Position numbers and translations under genes: made by a program. A DNA stretch of 25,531 nt from Cryomorphaceae bacterium. Lineage in GTDB: Bacteria > Bacteroidota > Bacteroidia > Flavobacteriales > Crocinitomicaceae. Under the pieces are notes generated by a model. It saw only the letters and a list, made by a program, of their open reading frames with translations. It ran no database searches and was not told the DNA's origin. Of the stretch, positions 7,925-15,949 are shown one piece after another. The stretch is taken from assembly GCA_021298235.1 (NCBI GenBank), contig JAJTDX010000009.1, forward strand, positions 39,952 through 65,482, in the 5' to 3' direction. Position 1 is the first letter of the stretch. The number at the start of each line of letters is the position of its first letter.

Positions 7925-8359
7925 ATGACACTTTTAATCAAAGACCTAATGACACCACGCCCCGAGTGCGTATCTGTTCAGGACAAGCTTCTTGATCTAA
8001 AACACATTTTCGAACGACGAAACTTTCATCATCACATACCTGTTACTGACTCAGGAGAAGTAATCGGGATGATCAGCCTAATTGATTTCATGCATGCATT
8101 GGGGAATGCAACTTTGGATGATAATGAACCTGTTTACCAAAAAGCCGTTAGCGAAATTATGTCGCGAAATGTGATTACTCTGGAACAAAATCTCCCTATA
8201 AGTGAAGCGCTTAACATTTTTCTCAAGAATGAAATACACGCACTTCCTGTAGTAGATCACGAAAAAATTGTTGGAATTGTAACCTCCACGGACTTACTTA
8301 GGCATTTTCCGTTATTCCATCGATGTCAAGAACTTCACCTGCAAAAAACAGCCCCTTGA
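7925..8359 (+). CDS. Paired CBS-domain protein with a foreign C-terminal tail
   Basis: Stand-alone protein with two CBS domains (about residues 8-60 and 75-130), a module that binds adenine nucleotides and often regulates enzymes or transporters. The repeats are clear: LMTPRPECVSVQDKLLD with VIGMISLIDFMHAL, then IMSRNVITLEQNLPISEA with IVGIVTSTDLLRHF. The ATG at 7925 starts just before the first domain; a TTG at 7907 is in frame but within a promoter-like TTTG. The last dozen or so residues, after LLRHF, do not look like a CBS protein and are encoded antisense to the 3' end of the flavoprotein gene. The natural stop therefore appears to have been lost by a deletion. The CBS fold itself is complete and probably functional. 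Confidence 0.87.
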   Translation: MTLLIKDLMTPRPECVSVQDKLLDLKHIFERRNFHHHIPVTDSGEVIGMISLIDFMHALGNATLDDNEPVYQKAVSEIMSRNVITLEQNLPISEALNIFLKNEIHALPVVDHEKIVGIVTSTDLLRHFPLFHRCQELHLQKTAP

Positions 8360-9455
8360 TTTTTTTTGATTCCATCGTACGAACATCAATTTCACTCAAA
8401 GCCACTCCCCCAGCTGTTACAAATTCCTCTTTGAAAGTAGTTTTTCCCGATACTTCGTACCTGTCATTGATGAGAGTATTTGCCAGCTTGTTAAGTTTTT
8501 TCGACGAGAGCTCTTTCCAGTATGTGTCAGCATTAAGTTCGCATTTATCAATAAGGTACTCCCACAGCCTACTCGTAAGTGGGAACGCCTTTTGATTGAT
8601 CAGCTTTCTTTCCGAAAAAACCGATTTAACATTCAAAAGTTGTTCTCTAACCTTATCCTCCTTAAGTGAATCGAGCCAATTGACAAGAATTGAAAAATTG
8701 TATTTTTTTTCATGAAGCTCGCGTGCTCCCCAGGCTGACAGCTGAAGAATCGCCGGACCACTCATCCCCCAATGAGTGATCAAAAGAGGGCCCGACCCTG
8801 TGAGTTTAGACCCTTCTACTCTAACAGTAGTAGAAGGATTTACGGTTCCCATTAGGGATCTAACCGGATTATCTGGCATATTGAATGTAAACAATGACGG
8901 GACAGGTTCAATCACATCAAGTCCCAAATTTTCCAACCAGAGTAAACCAGTACGTTTCGGCTGTCCACCTATGGTAACAATGATTTTATCAAAATTCAGA
9001 TCTTCCTTTCCGTCAGAAACCATAAATCCGTTTTCTGTATTTCGGATTACACTCACAATATAGCCTGTTTTAAGAAGGATTTTTCGTTCAAGAGCCTCAT
9101 TCAGAAAACAATCTATGACGGATTGAGATGAATTGCTCTTCGGAAATACGCAATTGTCCGGATATACCTTCAGCTTCACACCTCTGCTTTCGAACCACTC
9201 CATCGTATCCTTCGTATCGAATTGTGCAAAAGCCTTTCTTAGAAAATGTTCTCCGCGCGGATAATGGGAGGCTAAACTTCTTTGATCAAAACACGCATTT
9301 GTGACATTGCATCGACCACCGCCCGACACCTTTACTTTCGATAGAAATTTGGAAGAACGCTCAAGAATCGTGATTTCAGCTTTGCTATTGTACTCACTTG
9401 ATGTGATCGCAGCGAAAAAACCTGCAGCACCTCCGCCAATGACCCCTATTTTCAT
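8298..9455 (-). CDS. HI0933/YhiN-type FAD flavoprotein, C-terminally truncated
   Basis: NAD(P)/FAD-dependent oxidoreductase of the HI0933/YhiN (BaiN-like) family, whose physiological substrate is mostly unknown. The FAD-binding GVIGGGAAGFFAA opens the protein and SGGGRCNVTN (44-53) is the family hallmark. GSGPLLITHWGMSGPAIL and the C-terminal FVTAGGVALSEID and GLFFAGEVLDIDG motifs also match. Family members continue after this point with a GGYN-containing segment of roughly 20-25 residues that packs on the FAD. Here the frame instead reads ITENA and stops. No other frame restores GGYN, so this is a loss of sequence and not a simple frameshift. Length is 385 residues, somewhat short. The start overlaps the YwqK-like stop by ATGA. 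Catalytic competence is doubtful. Confidence 0.88.
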   Translation of the reverse strand: MKIGVIGGGAAGFFAAITSSEYNSKAEITILERSSKFLSKVKVSGGGRCNVTNACFDQRSLASHYPRGEHFLRKAFAQFDTKDTMEWFESRGVKLKVYPDNCVFPKSNSSQSVIDCFLNEALERKILLKTGYIVSVIRNTENGFMVSDGKEDLNFDKIIVTIGGQPKRTGLLWLENLGLDVIEPVPSLFTFNMPDNPVRSLMGTVNPSTTVRVEGSKLTGSGPLLITHWGMSGPAILQLSAWGARELHEKKYNFSILVNWLDSLKEDKVREQLLNVKSVFSERKLINQKAFPLTSRLWEYLIDKCELNADTYWKELSSKKLNKLANTLINDRYEVSGKTTFKEEFVTAGGVALSEIDVRTMESKKIKGLFFAGEVLDIDGITENA

Positions 9456-10522
9456 TCTTGTACCTTGAGGGCATTGCCTTTCTGAGCGTCGTCCTTTTTT
9501 TTCTTTGATTTCTTGGACTTTTTAGACTTCTTGGACTTTTCGGAACCGGGAACTGCGTCATCTTCTTTGTCCTTTTCAGCCTCTACACCAAAAGTGTATG
9601 TTTCATTTCCATGTTCATCGAACTTATGTTCTTCAATCACTTCCCCCTTCTTATACAATATCGAATGTTTTACTTTATCATTCGGATACCGTTCCTCAAA
9701 CCAACCTTCTGGAACACCTTTCTTGTAGTTCTCTGATACCTGGAGATTTCCTTGGTAAAAGAACGTTTTAAACTCTCCGTTTTTAATATCCATCGACCAA
9801 TGTTCTACCGAAAGAGGTGTCCCGTCATTGTAAAAATATTTTAGTTCACCATCTTTTTTACCTTCCTTGAAATTTAATTCCTCCAACAGTTTTCCGTCTC
9901 TACTATATTTCTTGTAAGCTCCATCCATTAAACCGAATTTGTAGCTCACCTCTTTTTCGATCTTTGACTCGGGATAGTAGCTTTTTTTAACCCCATGAAG
10001 CTGCCCATTGTTGTAAAACTCCAACCGTGTGGTATCACCGTCCTTGGTTAAATAGATCTGCTTACCATGTCGCTGGCCCAGGTTGTAATTGTTCTCCCAA
10101 GCTACGGCTTGTGTACTGTCATAAAAATAAAACCATTGCCCGGACTCTGCACCAAGAATATGGTTTCGAACGACCTGGGGACATCCTGACTTGTAATAGG
10201 TTGTATCAACTCCATTTTCCTTCCCATTCACAAAAGAAATACGCCGTTCAAGAAGTCCATTAAGGTGGCACGTCTCACATGTTCCAGTGAAAGGCGTACC
10301 GGCATTCCCACTGAGGATAGTTTTTGAATCGCTGTCGTACGTTAATTTTTCATTGCAATCTACAACTCCAGCAAGTTTACCGCATTCCCAGTCCGCATAC
10401 TTCTGGCCTTTACGGGAATTCAATTTATCATAACAATTCTTTTTTTCAACTGCTTGAATTTGGCTAGTAGCATTGAATTGAAGAACTGACAGAAATGCAA
10501 AAAAAATGAATAAGTGTTTCAT
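9452..10522 (-). CDS. Exported MORN/YwqK-repeat protein with lysine-serine tail
   Basis: Secreted or periplasmic 356-residue protein with a signal peptide (about 1-20, ending ATSQ). From about residue 88 it consists of seven or so degenerate repeats of 22-24 residues of the MORN-variant type found in YwqK-family proteins (FVNGKENGVDTTYYKSG, YNNGQLHGVKKSYYPES, FKEGKKDGELKYFYNDG, YKKGVPEGWFEERYPND). Each has the G-x2-3-G-x-aromatic pattern. A CETC motif precedes the repeats. The C-terminus is extremely basic, with repeated Lys-Lys-Ser units followed by KKKKDD, encoded by a near-perfect nine-base repeat. Databases often label this family a toxin-antitoxin antitoxin, but nothing here supports such a role. 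It lies eight bases after the YbgC-like stop, inside the capD operon. Confidence 0.82.
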   Translation of the reverse strand: MKHLFIFFAFLSVLQFNATSQIQAVEKKNCYDKLNSRKGQKYADWECGKLAGVVDCNEKLTYDSDSKTILSGNAGTPFTGTCETCHLNGLLERRISFVNGKENGVDTTYYKSGCPQVVRNHILGAESGQWFYFYDSTQAVAWENNYNLGQRHGKQIYLTKDGDTTRLEFYNNGQLHGVKKSYYPESKIEKEVSYKFGLMDGAYKKYSRDGKLLEELNFKEGKKDGELKYFYNDGTPLSVEHWSMDIKNGEFKTFFYQGNLQVSENYKKGVPEGWFEERYPNDKVKHSILYKKGEVIEEHKFDEHGNETYTFGVEAEKDKEDDAVPGSEKSKKSKKSKKSKKKKDDAQKGNALKVQE

Positions 10523-10530
10523 GTCTGGTG

Positions 10531-10926
10531 TTATTTGATCAGTTGATTGAGTCCCTTCCTCATTTCTTCCGGAAGAGAAATGGTCTTGTTAGCAATGGCA
10601 TCAAAACACACCATAACAGACCTTCCAGTCGTACGAAGTTCATTGTTTATCGTAAGATGATACCCCAACGTAAAGCTTTTGTCACCAATATGTTCTGTAA
10701 ACATTACGATTTCGGGAGCATCATGGAGCAGCACTGGTTTTTTGTACTCAATCTCATTTTTCACAAGCACCACGCCAAAGGATCTCCAATCCCATTCAGT
10801 TCCGAGCAAAGCTTTGAAATAATGCACTCTTGTCATTTCGAAATAGCTCAGATAAATGGAATTATTTACGTGTCCCAAAACATCTAGGTCAGAAAATCGC
10901 ACTTGAATTTTTGCAGGAGTCATCAT
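10531..10926 (-). CDS. YbgC/FadM-like acyl-CoA thioesterase
   Basis: Hotdog-fold 4HBT thioesterase of 131 residues, the usual length of YbgC/FadM-type enzymes that hydrolyse acyl-CoA. The N-terminal FSDLDVLGHVNNSIYLSYFE matches the family motif, in which the Asp of the D-x-x-GHVNN turn is catalytic. The later EIEYKKPVLLHDAPEI and TTGRSVMVCFD strands complete the fold. The start ATG at 10926 overlaps the capD-like stop (ATGATGA), and a second ATG follows directly. The overlap indicates translational coupling with the dehydratase gene. It could act in lipid or acyl-group turnover linked to envelope synthesis, but that is inference from position. Confidence 0.9.
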   Translation of the reverse strand: MMTPAKIQVRFSDLDVLGHVNNSIYLSYFEMTRVHYFKALLGTEWDWRSFGVVLVKNEIEYKKPVLLHDAPEIVMFTEHIGDKSFTLGYHLTINNELRTTGRSVMVCFDAIANKTISLPEEMRKGLNQLIK

Positions 10927-12803
10927 TTTTTATCCAGTTTCTCGAAATCGCTATTGTTACTGATAAATTCGGGAACGATCTCTTTCATTTTTGCTACGAT
11001 GCGTTCATTTTGCTGCGCTTGAAAAAGTTGAACTAATTGCAATATTTTTTCTCGGACAATTTCATCAGCCTCTCGCACCTTCGCCTTCAAAATCTTTGGA
11101 TGATGCGTTGGAATAGTATTTTCTTCTTCAGCTAAAAGTTCCTCAAAAAGTTTTTCACCAGGTCTTAATCCAGTTATTCTGATCTCAATATCCCGCCCCT
11201 CTTCCAAACCACTCAATTGTATCATTTTACGAGCGAGATCAATGATCTTTACACTTTCACCCATGTCAAAAACAAAGATTTCTCCACCCTCCCCCATAGC
11301 AGCTGCCTCAAGTACTAGCTGACAAGCTTCAGGGATTGTCATGAAAAAACGGGTAACTCTTTCGTCGGTTACAGTCAAGGGACCTCCATTTTCGATCTGC
11401 TTACGGAACAGGGGAATAACCGATCCATTGGAACCGAGTACATTTCCAAAGCGTGTCGTAATGAACTTAGTTCCCTGAGCTGAATTGGCTGATTGAGCAT
11501 AGATCTCTGCAATGCGCTTAGAGGCCCCCATGACATTGGTGGGATTGACCGCTTTATCCGTCGAGATCATTACGAACTTGTGAACGCCAAACTTCAGGGC
11601 AAGATCAACCAGATTTTTCGTGCCATTGACGTTCGTTAGAACTGCCTCACTCGGATTGCCCTCCATGAGAGGAACATGTTTATACGCAGCCGCATGAAAA
11701 ACAAAATCAGGTTTGGCATACTCAAACAACCGATTCATGCGTTCGTAGCTTCGAATATCACCTATGACTACCTCAAACTTCAACGCGGGAAAAGAGGACA
11801 ATAGCTCTTGCTGAAAGTCATATAAGGGAGATTCAGCCTGATCAAGCAGAATTAACCGTGAGGGAGCATACCCTGCGATTTGTCGGACCAATCCGCTACC
11901 AATGGAACCGGCCGCACCAGTTATCAATATGGTTTTGTTGTTTAGCTCCTCGGAAATTCTCACCTCATCAAGAACAATTGGTTTACGACCAAGAAGATCT
12001 TCAATTCGAATAGAACCGATTTGTTTCAAAGAAAACTCGCCATTGATCCAACTTCTTGGATTTGGAACTTTTTGAACCTTTACCTGCAGTTTGAGGCACG
12101 TTTCAAGAACTTTAGCACGATTCGTCGGGTCGGGGTGCTGAATTGCGATAATAAGCATTGTGACTCCTTCCTCGTTAATAAGTTTTTCGAGTTGATCCGA
12201 ATGAAAAACTGTTATTCCTTCTAGTCGAGTACCGGACATTTTTCGATTATCGTCCAGAAAACCAACGATTTTGTAATGCAATCGTGCATCTTTTTCAATT
12301 GTCCGTTTCGTAATAAGACCAGAGATTCCAGCACCATAAATGATTACGCGTTCCTCTTCTTTGCGTGAACGCATCGACTCCAAATACAGAAGTTTAATCG
12401 AAAACCGGGAACCCAGCATGAGGACGAAGGATGCCATGCATTCGACAATAAGAACTGAAAGAGGAAACAAGTATACCTGGTCAAACCATTTAAACCGAAT
12501 GAATCCCAGAATCAAATAAAGCGCAGAGCACGTCATTACCGCAAGAAAAATCCTTCTGATATCTTCAGTGGAAGTATGTCTCACCAGTCCTTTGTGAATA
12601 TTAAATAAATAGAAGACGATGAATTTGACACCAAAATAGATCGCTATTGACCGGGAAAGAACTTCCCATTCACGGAGTAAAAGCTGTTGATCTGCCTTAA
12701 GGTCAAAACGAATAAGGTAAGCAAAGGTAAGTGCAACAAACGACAGGAGGAGGTCAAGGAGTATGATCACCCATCTCGGAGTGTTTGCCTGCATTTTGAA
12801 CAT
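10923..12803 (-). CDS. Membrane CapD/FlaA1/WbpM-type nucleotide-sugar 4,6-dehydratase
   Basis: Polysaccharide biosynthesis protein of the long CapD/WbpM/PglF branch, predicted to convert a UDP-HexNAc to its 4-keto-6-deoxy form as the first step to bacillosamine- or FucNAc-like sugars. It has 626 residues. About four N-terminal membrane helices (12-30, 53-69, 85-103, 110-132) are followed by a CoA-binding-like Rossmann domain (VIIYGAGISG, about 153-162) and the catalytic SDR domain with ITGAAGSIGS (294-303). The active site reads STDKAVNPTNVMGASKR, in which the usual Tyr of YxxxK is Met425 before Lys429. This is normal in the long branch and is not a defect. The ATG at 12803 follows a TAACTTTG box by three bases; ATG at 12794 is an alternative. 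It heads a four-gene operon, with two acyltransferase genes upstream. Confidence 0.93.
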   Translation of the reverse strand: MFKMQANTPRWVIILLDLLLSFVALTFAYLIRFDLKADQQLLLREWEVLSRSIAIYFGVKFIVFYLFNIHKGLVRHTSTEDIRRIFLAVMTCSALYLILGFIRFKWFDQVYLFPLSVLIVECMASFVLMLGSRFSIKLLYLESMRSRKEEERVIIYGAGISGLITKRTIEKDARLHYKIVGFLDDNRKMSGTRLEGITVFHSDQLEKLINEEGVTMLIIAIQHPDPTNRAKVLETCLKLQVKVQKVPNPRSWINGEFSLKQIGSIRIEDLLGRKPIVLDEVRISEELNNKTILITGAAGSIGSGLVRQIAGYAPSRLILLDQAESPLYDFQQELLSSFPALKFEVVIGDIRSYERMNRLFEYAKPDFVFHAAAYKHVPLMEGNPSEAVLTNVNGTKNLVDLALKFGVHKFVMISTDKAVNPTNVMGASKRIAEIYAQSANSAQGTKFITTRFGNVLGSNGSVIPLFRKQIENGGPLTVTDERVTRFFMTIPEACQLVLEAAAMGEGGEIFVFDMGESVKIIDLARKMIQLSGLEEGRDIEIRITGLRPGEKLFEELLAEEENTIPTHHPKILKAKVREADEIVREKILQLVQLFQAQQNERIVAKMKEIVPEFISNNSDFEKLDKK

Positions 12804-12806
12804 ACT

Positions 12807-12814
12807 CAAAGTTA
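12807..12814 (-). promoter_or_regulatory. TAACTTTG -7-type promoter box for the capD-like operon
   Basis: The minus strand reads TAACTTTG, an exact TAnnTTTG match, then AGT and the ATG at 12803. It would drive the dehydratase, thioesterase, YwqK-like and flavoprotein genes. If used, the transcript would start at or within the first codons, and the ATG at 12794 could then be the start. Confidence 0.42.
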
Positions 12815-12877
12815 AAAAAAGCTTTTGAAGCAAGCAGGAATTATTCTAATTGTGGATAACCATCACTCGAAAGACAC

Positions 12878-13780
12878 CTAGAACGAAGAATTACGCTTAA
12901 AAACATTCCTTATTTTCATCATAAACTTGTACCAGGAGGGAGTATTGTCCCAATTGATGACATAATATTTTTGATCTTCGCCTCCCAGATGATGATGAAC
13001 TCGTTTTATCGACTCGGCATTTGACCCTCCGAAATCAAATTCCATTTCTTTTTCTTGGGCACTTTGAATCGCCTTTTCAAGCACTCCATACATTGCTCCC
13101 ATTTCCTTTGCACTTCGAGTAAATGAGCTTCGAAGCTGAAGTACTTTTCCGTTGAACTCAACTAAGAAGACACCACCAAGAAAGGCAGTTCCATCTGTCA
13201 AATTTACCGTTTTGAGAAAGCCTCTGACGCTGAGCTCCCGAACCAATTCTTGAAGTATTTTAATCGTTTTTCGATCTATTGCGTTTGATTTAACCGGAGA
13301 ATCCGTTCGAAGCAATCGGATAAGCTCGTCTCCATCCCCATTCCAATCCAACTGAAGCTCGGAGCGCTCGAATTTTTCCAACATTTTGTCAGTCTGTGAG
13401 CTATATTCCTTGGCACCCGTTGAATTAATCGTTTGAAAGATCCTTCGTTTCAATTTTCTTGTACGAATCTTGTGTTTTGTGTAAAGTCTACCAGAAGGAA
13501 AATGATGTTTCATTTCAGACATAAATCTAAAATCGTCCATAGAATCACCGAACCACTCCAGGTATCGAACAAATGTGGGCGTGTAACAAAGCTTGATTCC
13601 CAGTCTTTTAACATAAGGCAACGCTATGCCTCTGGAGTATTCTTCATCAACAAAAATGCACCAGTTCTCAGCAACGCTGTCTAGATAAAAGGACATTGAA
13701 AAAATTGTACTTTCTTTAGAAGAAGATACCAATGCATCCCACCTAGCAGTATCGATAAATTCACGTTCAACTATCTTCAT
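12878..13780 (-). CDS. FemAB/GNAT-like acyltransferase, paralogue A
   Basis: Protein of 300 residues of a Bacteroidota family with a FemAB/GNAT-type double fold, possibly transferring an acyl or aminoacyl group to an envelope sugar or peptide; substrate unknown. The N-terminal RWDALVSSSKESTIFSMSFYLD resembles the start of other such proteins, and the segment GIALPYVKRLGIKLCYTPTF is typical. The C-terminus has EFDFGGSNAESIKRVHHHLGGED, the counterpart of the FDFGxS motif that closes Acetyltransf_6 domains. It is clearly paralogous to the next gene (13887-14765): the same order of motifs, and roughly two in five residues match in the first 80 positions by eye. It lies upstream of the capD-like gene on the same strand after a 74-base gap, consistent with a role in surface polysaccharide decoration. 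Confidence 0.75.
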   Translation of the reverse strand: MKIVEREFIDTARWDALVSSSKESTIFSMSFYLDSVAENWCIFVDEEYSRGIALPYVKRLGIKLCYTPTFVRYLEWFGDSMDDFRFMSEMKHHFPSGRLYTKHKIRTRKLKRRIFQTINSTGAKEYSSQTDKMLEKFERSELQLDWNGDGDELIRLLRTDSPVKSNAIDRKTIKILQELVRELSVRGFLKTVNLTDGTAFLGGVFLVEFNGKVLQLRSSFTRSAKEMGAMYGVLEKAIQSAQEKEMEFDFGGSNAESIKRVHHHLGGEDQKYYVINWDNTPSWYKFMMKIRNVFKRNSSF

Positions 13781-13781
13781 A

Positions 13782-13789
13782 CAAAGCTG
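13782..13789 (-). promoter_or_regulatory. CAGCTTTG -7-like box one base before the paralogue A ATG
   Basis: The minus strand reads CAGCTTTG, one mismatch from TAnnTTTG, followed by T and the ATG at 13780. Its position fits the other boxes in the window that abut start codons, but one mismatch makes it weaker evidence. Confidence 0.28.
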
Positions 13790-13886
13790 TTCACCTTTAC
13801 GTGCAGGTATAAATTAAGATTGTGACAGAAATAGTGTTATGAGGAAGGTTATCGGAAAGTTAGTAAAATCAATACAAAGAAAAAAA

Positions 13887-14765
13887 TCAAGGTGTCATTT
13901 TTCGAAATTTCTGCAAGAGATTATACCATTTCGGCGCTGAATTAAATGTGTAGAACGGTCGAATTACGTCCTCACCTCCAAATTGAAGATTGAAACGCCG
14001 CACTCCCTCAATACGTGAGCCACCAAAATCAAATTCTAACTCTTTCTCATGGGCATACTGAATACCTGCATCCATCCCGAGATAAATTGCTCCTTTCGAT
14101 TTGAATTCAGAATTAACCGCTCCCTTGACATAATAAAACAAATTTCGAGATTCTAGAAATAGAATTCCTCCACAGAGGACACCTTCCTTTCGGATTCCCA
14201 AAATCTTAAGAAAGCTCCTTTTGTCAGCCTGAATTAGTGCTTTTTTCAACCGTGCAAAATTCAACTTTGTCATCCCTGTTGCCCGATCGCGAAGCTCTGT
14301 TTCGATACACTTGAAAACGAGATCAAAATCATCTCCCCATACCAACTCAAATCCAAATTCAGTCGCTTTTTTAATATTTCTTAAGGCCATCTTGGAATAA
14401 GGCTTTTTATTAGTTAAACGTTGAACGGTAAACATCTCTTTCTCCAGTTCAAGCTCATGATTTTCCATTCCAAAGATACCTCTGTCAAAATTTGAAGTAA
14501 GAATATTTTGGAGCGATTCAATATTTTCAACCTCTCCGAACCATTCAGAATATTCACTGAAAATTGGGTTGTAAAGCGTTTTAACCCCTGCTCGCTCCGT
14601 GAATGGAAGGGCTATTCCTTGCGTGTATTCTGAATCCGAGTAAACGCACCAGCTCTCTGAAATTTCATCCAACCACCAGGAATACGAATGGATGCCTCTT
14701 GCGAATCTTTTGACAAGGACATCCCATTTTTCGCGATCAATTTCCTCTTTCGGAATCAGTTTCAT
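13887..14765 (-). CDS. FemAB/GNAT-like acyltransferase, paralogue B
   Basis: Protein of 292 residues of the same family as the downstream neighbour. Shared landmarks are the N-terminal IDREKWDVLVKRFARGIHSYSW, GIALPFTERAGVKTLYNPIF with the EWFGE step after it, a variable middle, then EFDFGGSRIEGVRRF and FGGED near the end, finishing with WYNLLQKFRK. The middle part, which probably contains the acceptor site, is more divergent than the ends, suggesting that the two copies act on different substrates. The ATG at 14765 starts the conserved MKLIPKEEID; a TAATTTCG near-match to the -7 consensus lies six bases upstream. It diverges from the CYTH gene over about 70 bases. No active-site residue can be named with confidence. 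Confidence 0.74.
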   Translation of the reverse strand: MKLIPKEEIDREKWDVLVKRFARGIHSYSWWLDEISESWCVYSDSEYTQGIALPFTERAGVKTLYNPIFSEYSEWFGEVENIESLQNILTSNFDRGIFGMENHELELEKEMFTVQRLTNKKPYSKMALRNIKKATEFGFELVWGDDFDLVFKCIETELRDRATGMTKLNFARLKKALIQADKRSFLKILGIRKEGVLCGGILFLESRNLFYYVKGAVNSEFKSKGAIYLGMDAGIQYAHEKELEFDFGGSRIEGVRRFNLQFGGEDVIRPFYTFNSAPKWYNLLQKFRKMTP

Positions 14766-14838
14766 CAGAACGAAATTAGCGATTTCAAATCAGACCTTGG
14801 AATTAGGTTAATTCAACTGAAAAAATTACCTTTAATTT

Positions 14839-15291
14839 ATGCAGGAAATCGAGCGAAAATTCACCGTAGATCATGAAAAATGGGCACTCATTCCTAAACC
14901 CCTACCTCAGCGTATTGTTCAAGGTTACCTGGTGCGTGAGCCAGAAAAAACCATCCGTATTCGCACTAAAGGAAGCAAAGGATACCTCACCATCAAAGGA
15001 AAAACAACTGGCATTAGTCGGGAAGAATTCGAATATGAAATCCCATTTTCCGAAGCAGAGCAGCTTTTAACACACTTCGCAGAAAAGGTATTAATCAAAG
15101 ACCGCTTTGAAATTAAATTGGAGCAACACCTTTGGGATGTAGATGTTTTTCATGGTAAGCTGGAGGGGTTGATCATTGCTGAACTCGAACTACAAAGAGA
15201 GGATGAAACTTTTTCAATTCCGGAATGGATTAAAGAGGATGTTTCTGATAATCCCAACTACTATAATAGCAATCTTATTGACAAACTATAG
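14839..15291 (+). CDS. CYTH-domain triphosphate tunnel metalloenzyme
   Basis: Single-domain CYTH protein of 150 residues, a bacterial triphosphate tunnel metalloenzyme; characterised relatives hydrolyse inorganic tripolyphosphate or nucleoside triphosphates with Mg or Mn. The diagnostic EIERKF (ExExK) lies at residues 3-8. It is followed by the alternating charged strands expected to line the tunnel: VQGYLVREPEKTIRIRTKG, GYLTIKGKTTGISREEFEYEI, FEIKLEQHLWDVDVF and EGLIIAELELQREDE. The length fits the short bacterial class. It converges with the SOUL-like gene with 16 bases between stops. Regulation cannot be read from the 73-base divergent promoter region. Confidence 0.93.
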   Translation: MQEIERKFTVDHEKWALIPKPLPQRIVQGYLVREPEKTIRIRTKGSKGYLTIKGKTTGISREEFEYEIPFSEAEQLLTHFAEKVLIKDRFEIKLEQHLWDVDVFHGKLEGLIIAELELQREDETFSIPEWIKEDVSDNPNYYNSNLIDKL

Positions 15292-15307
15292 AACAATAGA
15301 AGGTATT

Positions 15308-15907
15308 TTACTGAATTTGGTACTCTGTCAACTCCACAATTATCTCATTACGTCTGGCAACTATCGCATACGGAGGATTATATCCAAGATAAGTGAAGCG
15401 CCCGGTAAATTTTAGACCTTCTTTCTCAAGCGCACGAACTAAATCATTTTTATATTTTTCAATCCGTTCATCGTCTGCCCAACCTCCAAATCGAATGGCA
15501 GCCATAATTGCACCCTCTTTTCTTTCGAAGAAGATTCGTCCATTTTTTGGCTTTGGCAAATCTTTTTCTGTGTAATTAGACGGTACCAAGAACGACATTT
15601 TTGTGCTGTCACCCAATTCCATTGCCACAGGGGAAGTCATGGCAATTTTTTCACCGGTTTCGTTGCCTCCAAAAATGTATCCCGCTAGCACTCTAAAACC
15701 AGAACTTGACGTTTGCTCGTAGCTTGTGTCATTCAGAACTACACTAGAGAACAGTGCTGACTCGTATTTTCTCACTTCGAATTCATCATATTCTTTGATG
15801 ATTACATATTTATGCTCCTCAATTTTAGACATCGATAGATAAACAAAAGATTGGGAAACGATGAACAAACCAACTAAAATGGAGGCCGTAATAATGAATG
15901 TTTTCAT
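15308..15907 (-). CDS. SOUL-family heme-binding-like protein with signal anchor
   Basis: SOUL/HBP family protein of 199 residues from the ATG at 15907. An N-terminal hydrophobic segment, TFIITASILVGLFIVSQSFVYL, predicts export or an inner-membrane anchor. The domain begins at EEHKYVIIKEYDEFEVRKYES, the hallmark entry of SOUL proteins. It continues with GFRVLAGYIFGGNETGEKIAMTSPV, which includes the conserved M-T-S-P-V. IFFERKEGAIMAAIRFGGWAD and the terminal FTGRFTYLGYNPPY complete it. Eukaryotic members bind heme or porphyrin; bacterial members are mostly uncharacterised, so heme binding here is a family inference. A longer reading frame to a TTG at 15931 is less likely because it precedes the hydrophobic segment. 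Confidence 0.9.
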   Translation of the reverse strand: MKTFIITASILVGLFIVSQSFVYLSMSKIEEHKYVIIKEYDEFEVRKYESALFSSVVLNDTSYEQTSSSGFRVLAGYIFGGNETGEKIAMTSPVAMELGDSTKMSFLVPSNYTEKDLPKPKNGRIFFERKEGAIMAAIRFGGWADDERIEKYKNDLVRALEKEGLKFTGRFTYLGYNPPYAIVARRNEIIVELTEYQIQ

Positions 15908-15949
15908 GAGATGACATTTCTTGAAGAACAAACAACCTCAGTAAAAGTT

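Noticed and set aside
8298..8312. Frameshift as the cause of the short flavoprotein
   Set aside because: Reading the other two frames past GEVLDIDG does not restore a GGYN-like tail, so sequence is missing, not shifted.
9452..10522. Antitoxin of a toxin-antitoxin system
   Set aside because: The YwqK label in databases is historical. The protein has a signal peptide, is large, and has no toxin gene beside it.
10923..12803. Inactive dehydratase because the catalytic Tyr is Met
   Set aside because: The Met-x-x-x-Lys form is normal in the long FlaA1/WbpM/PglF branch and is not evidence of loss of activity.
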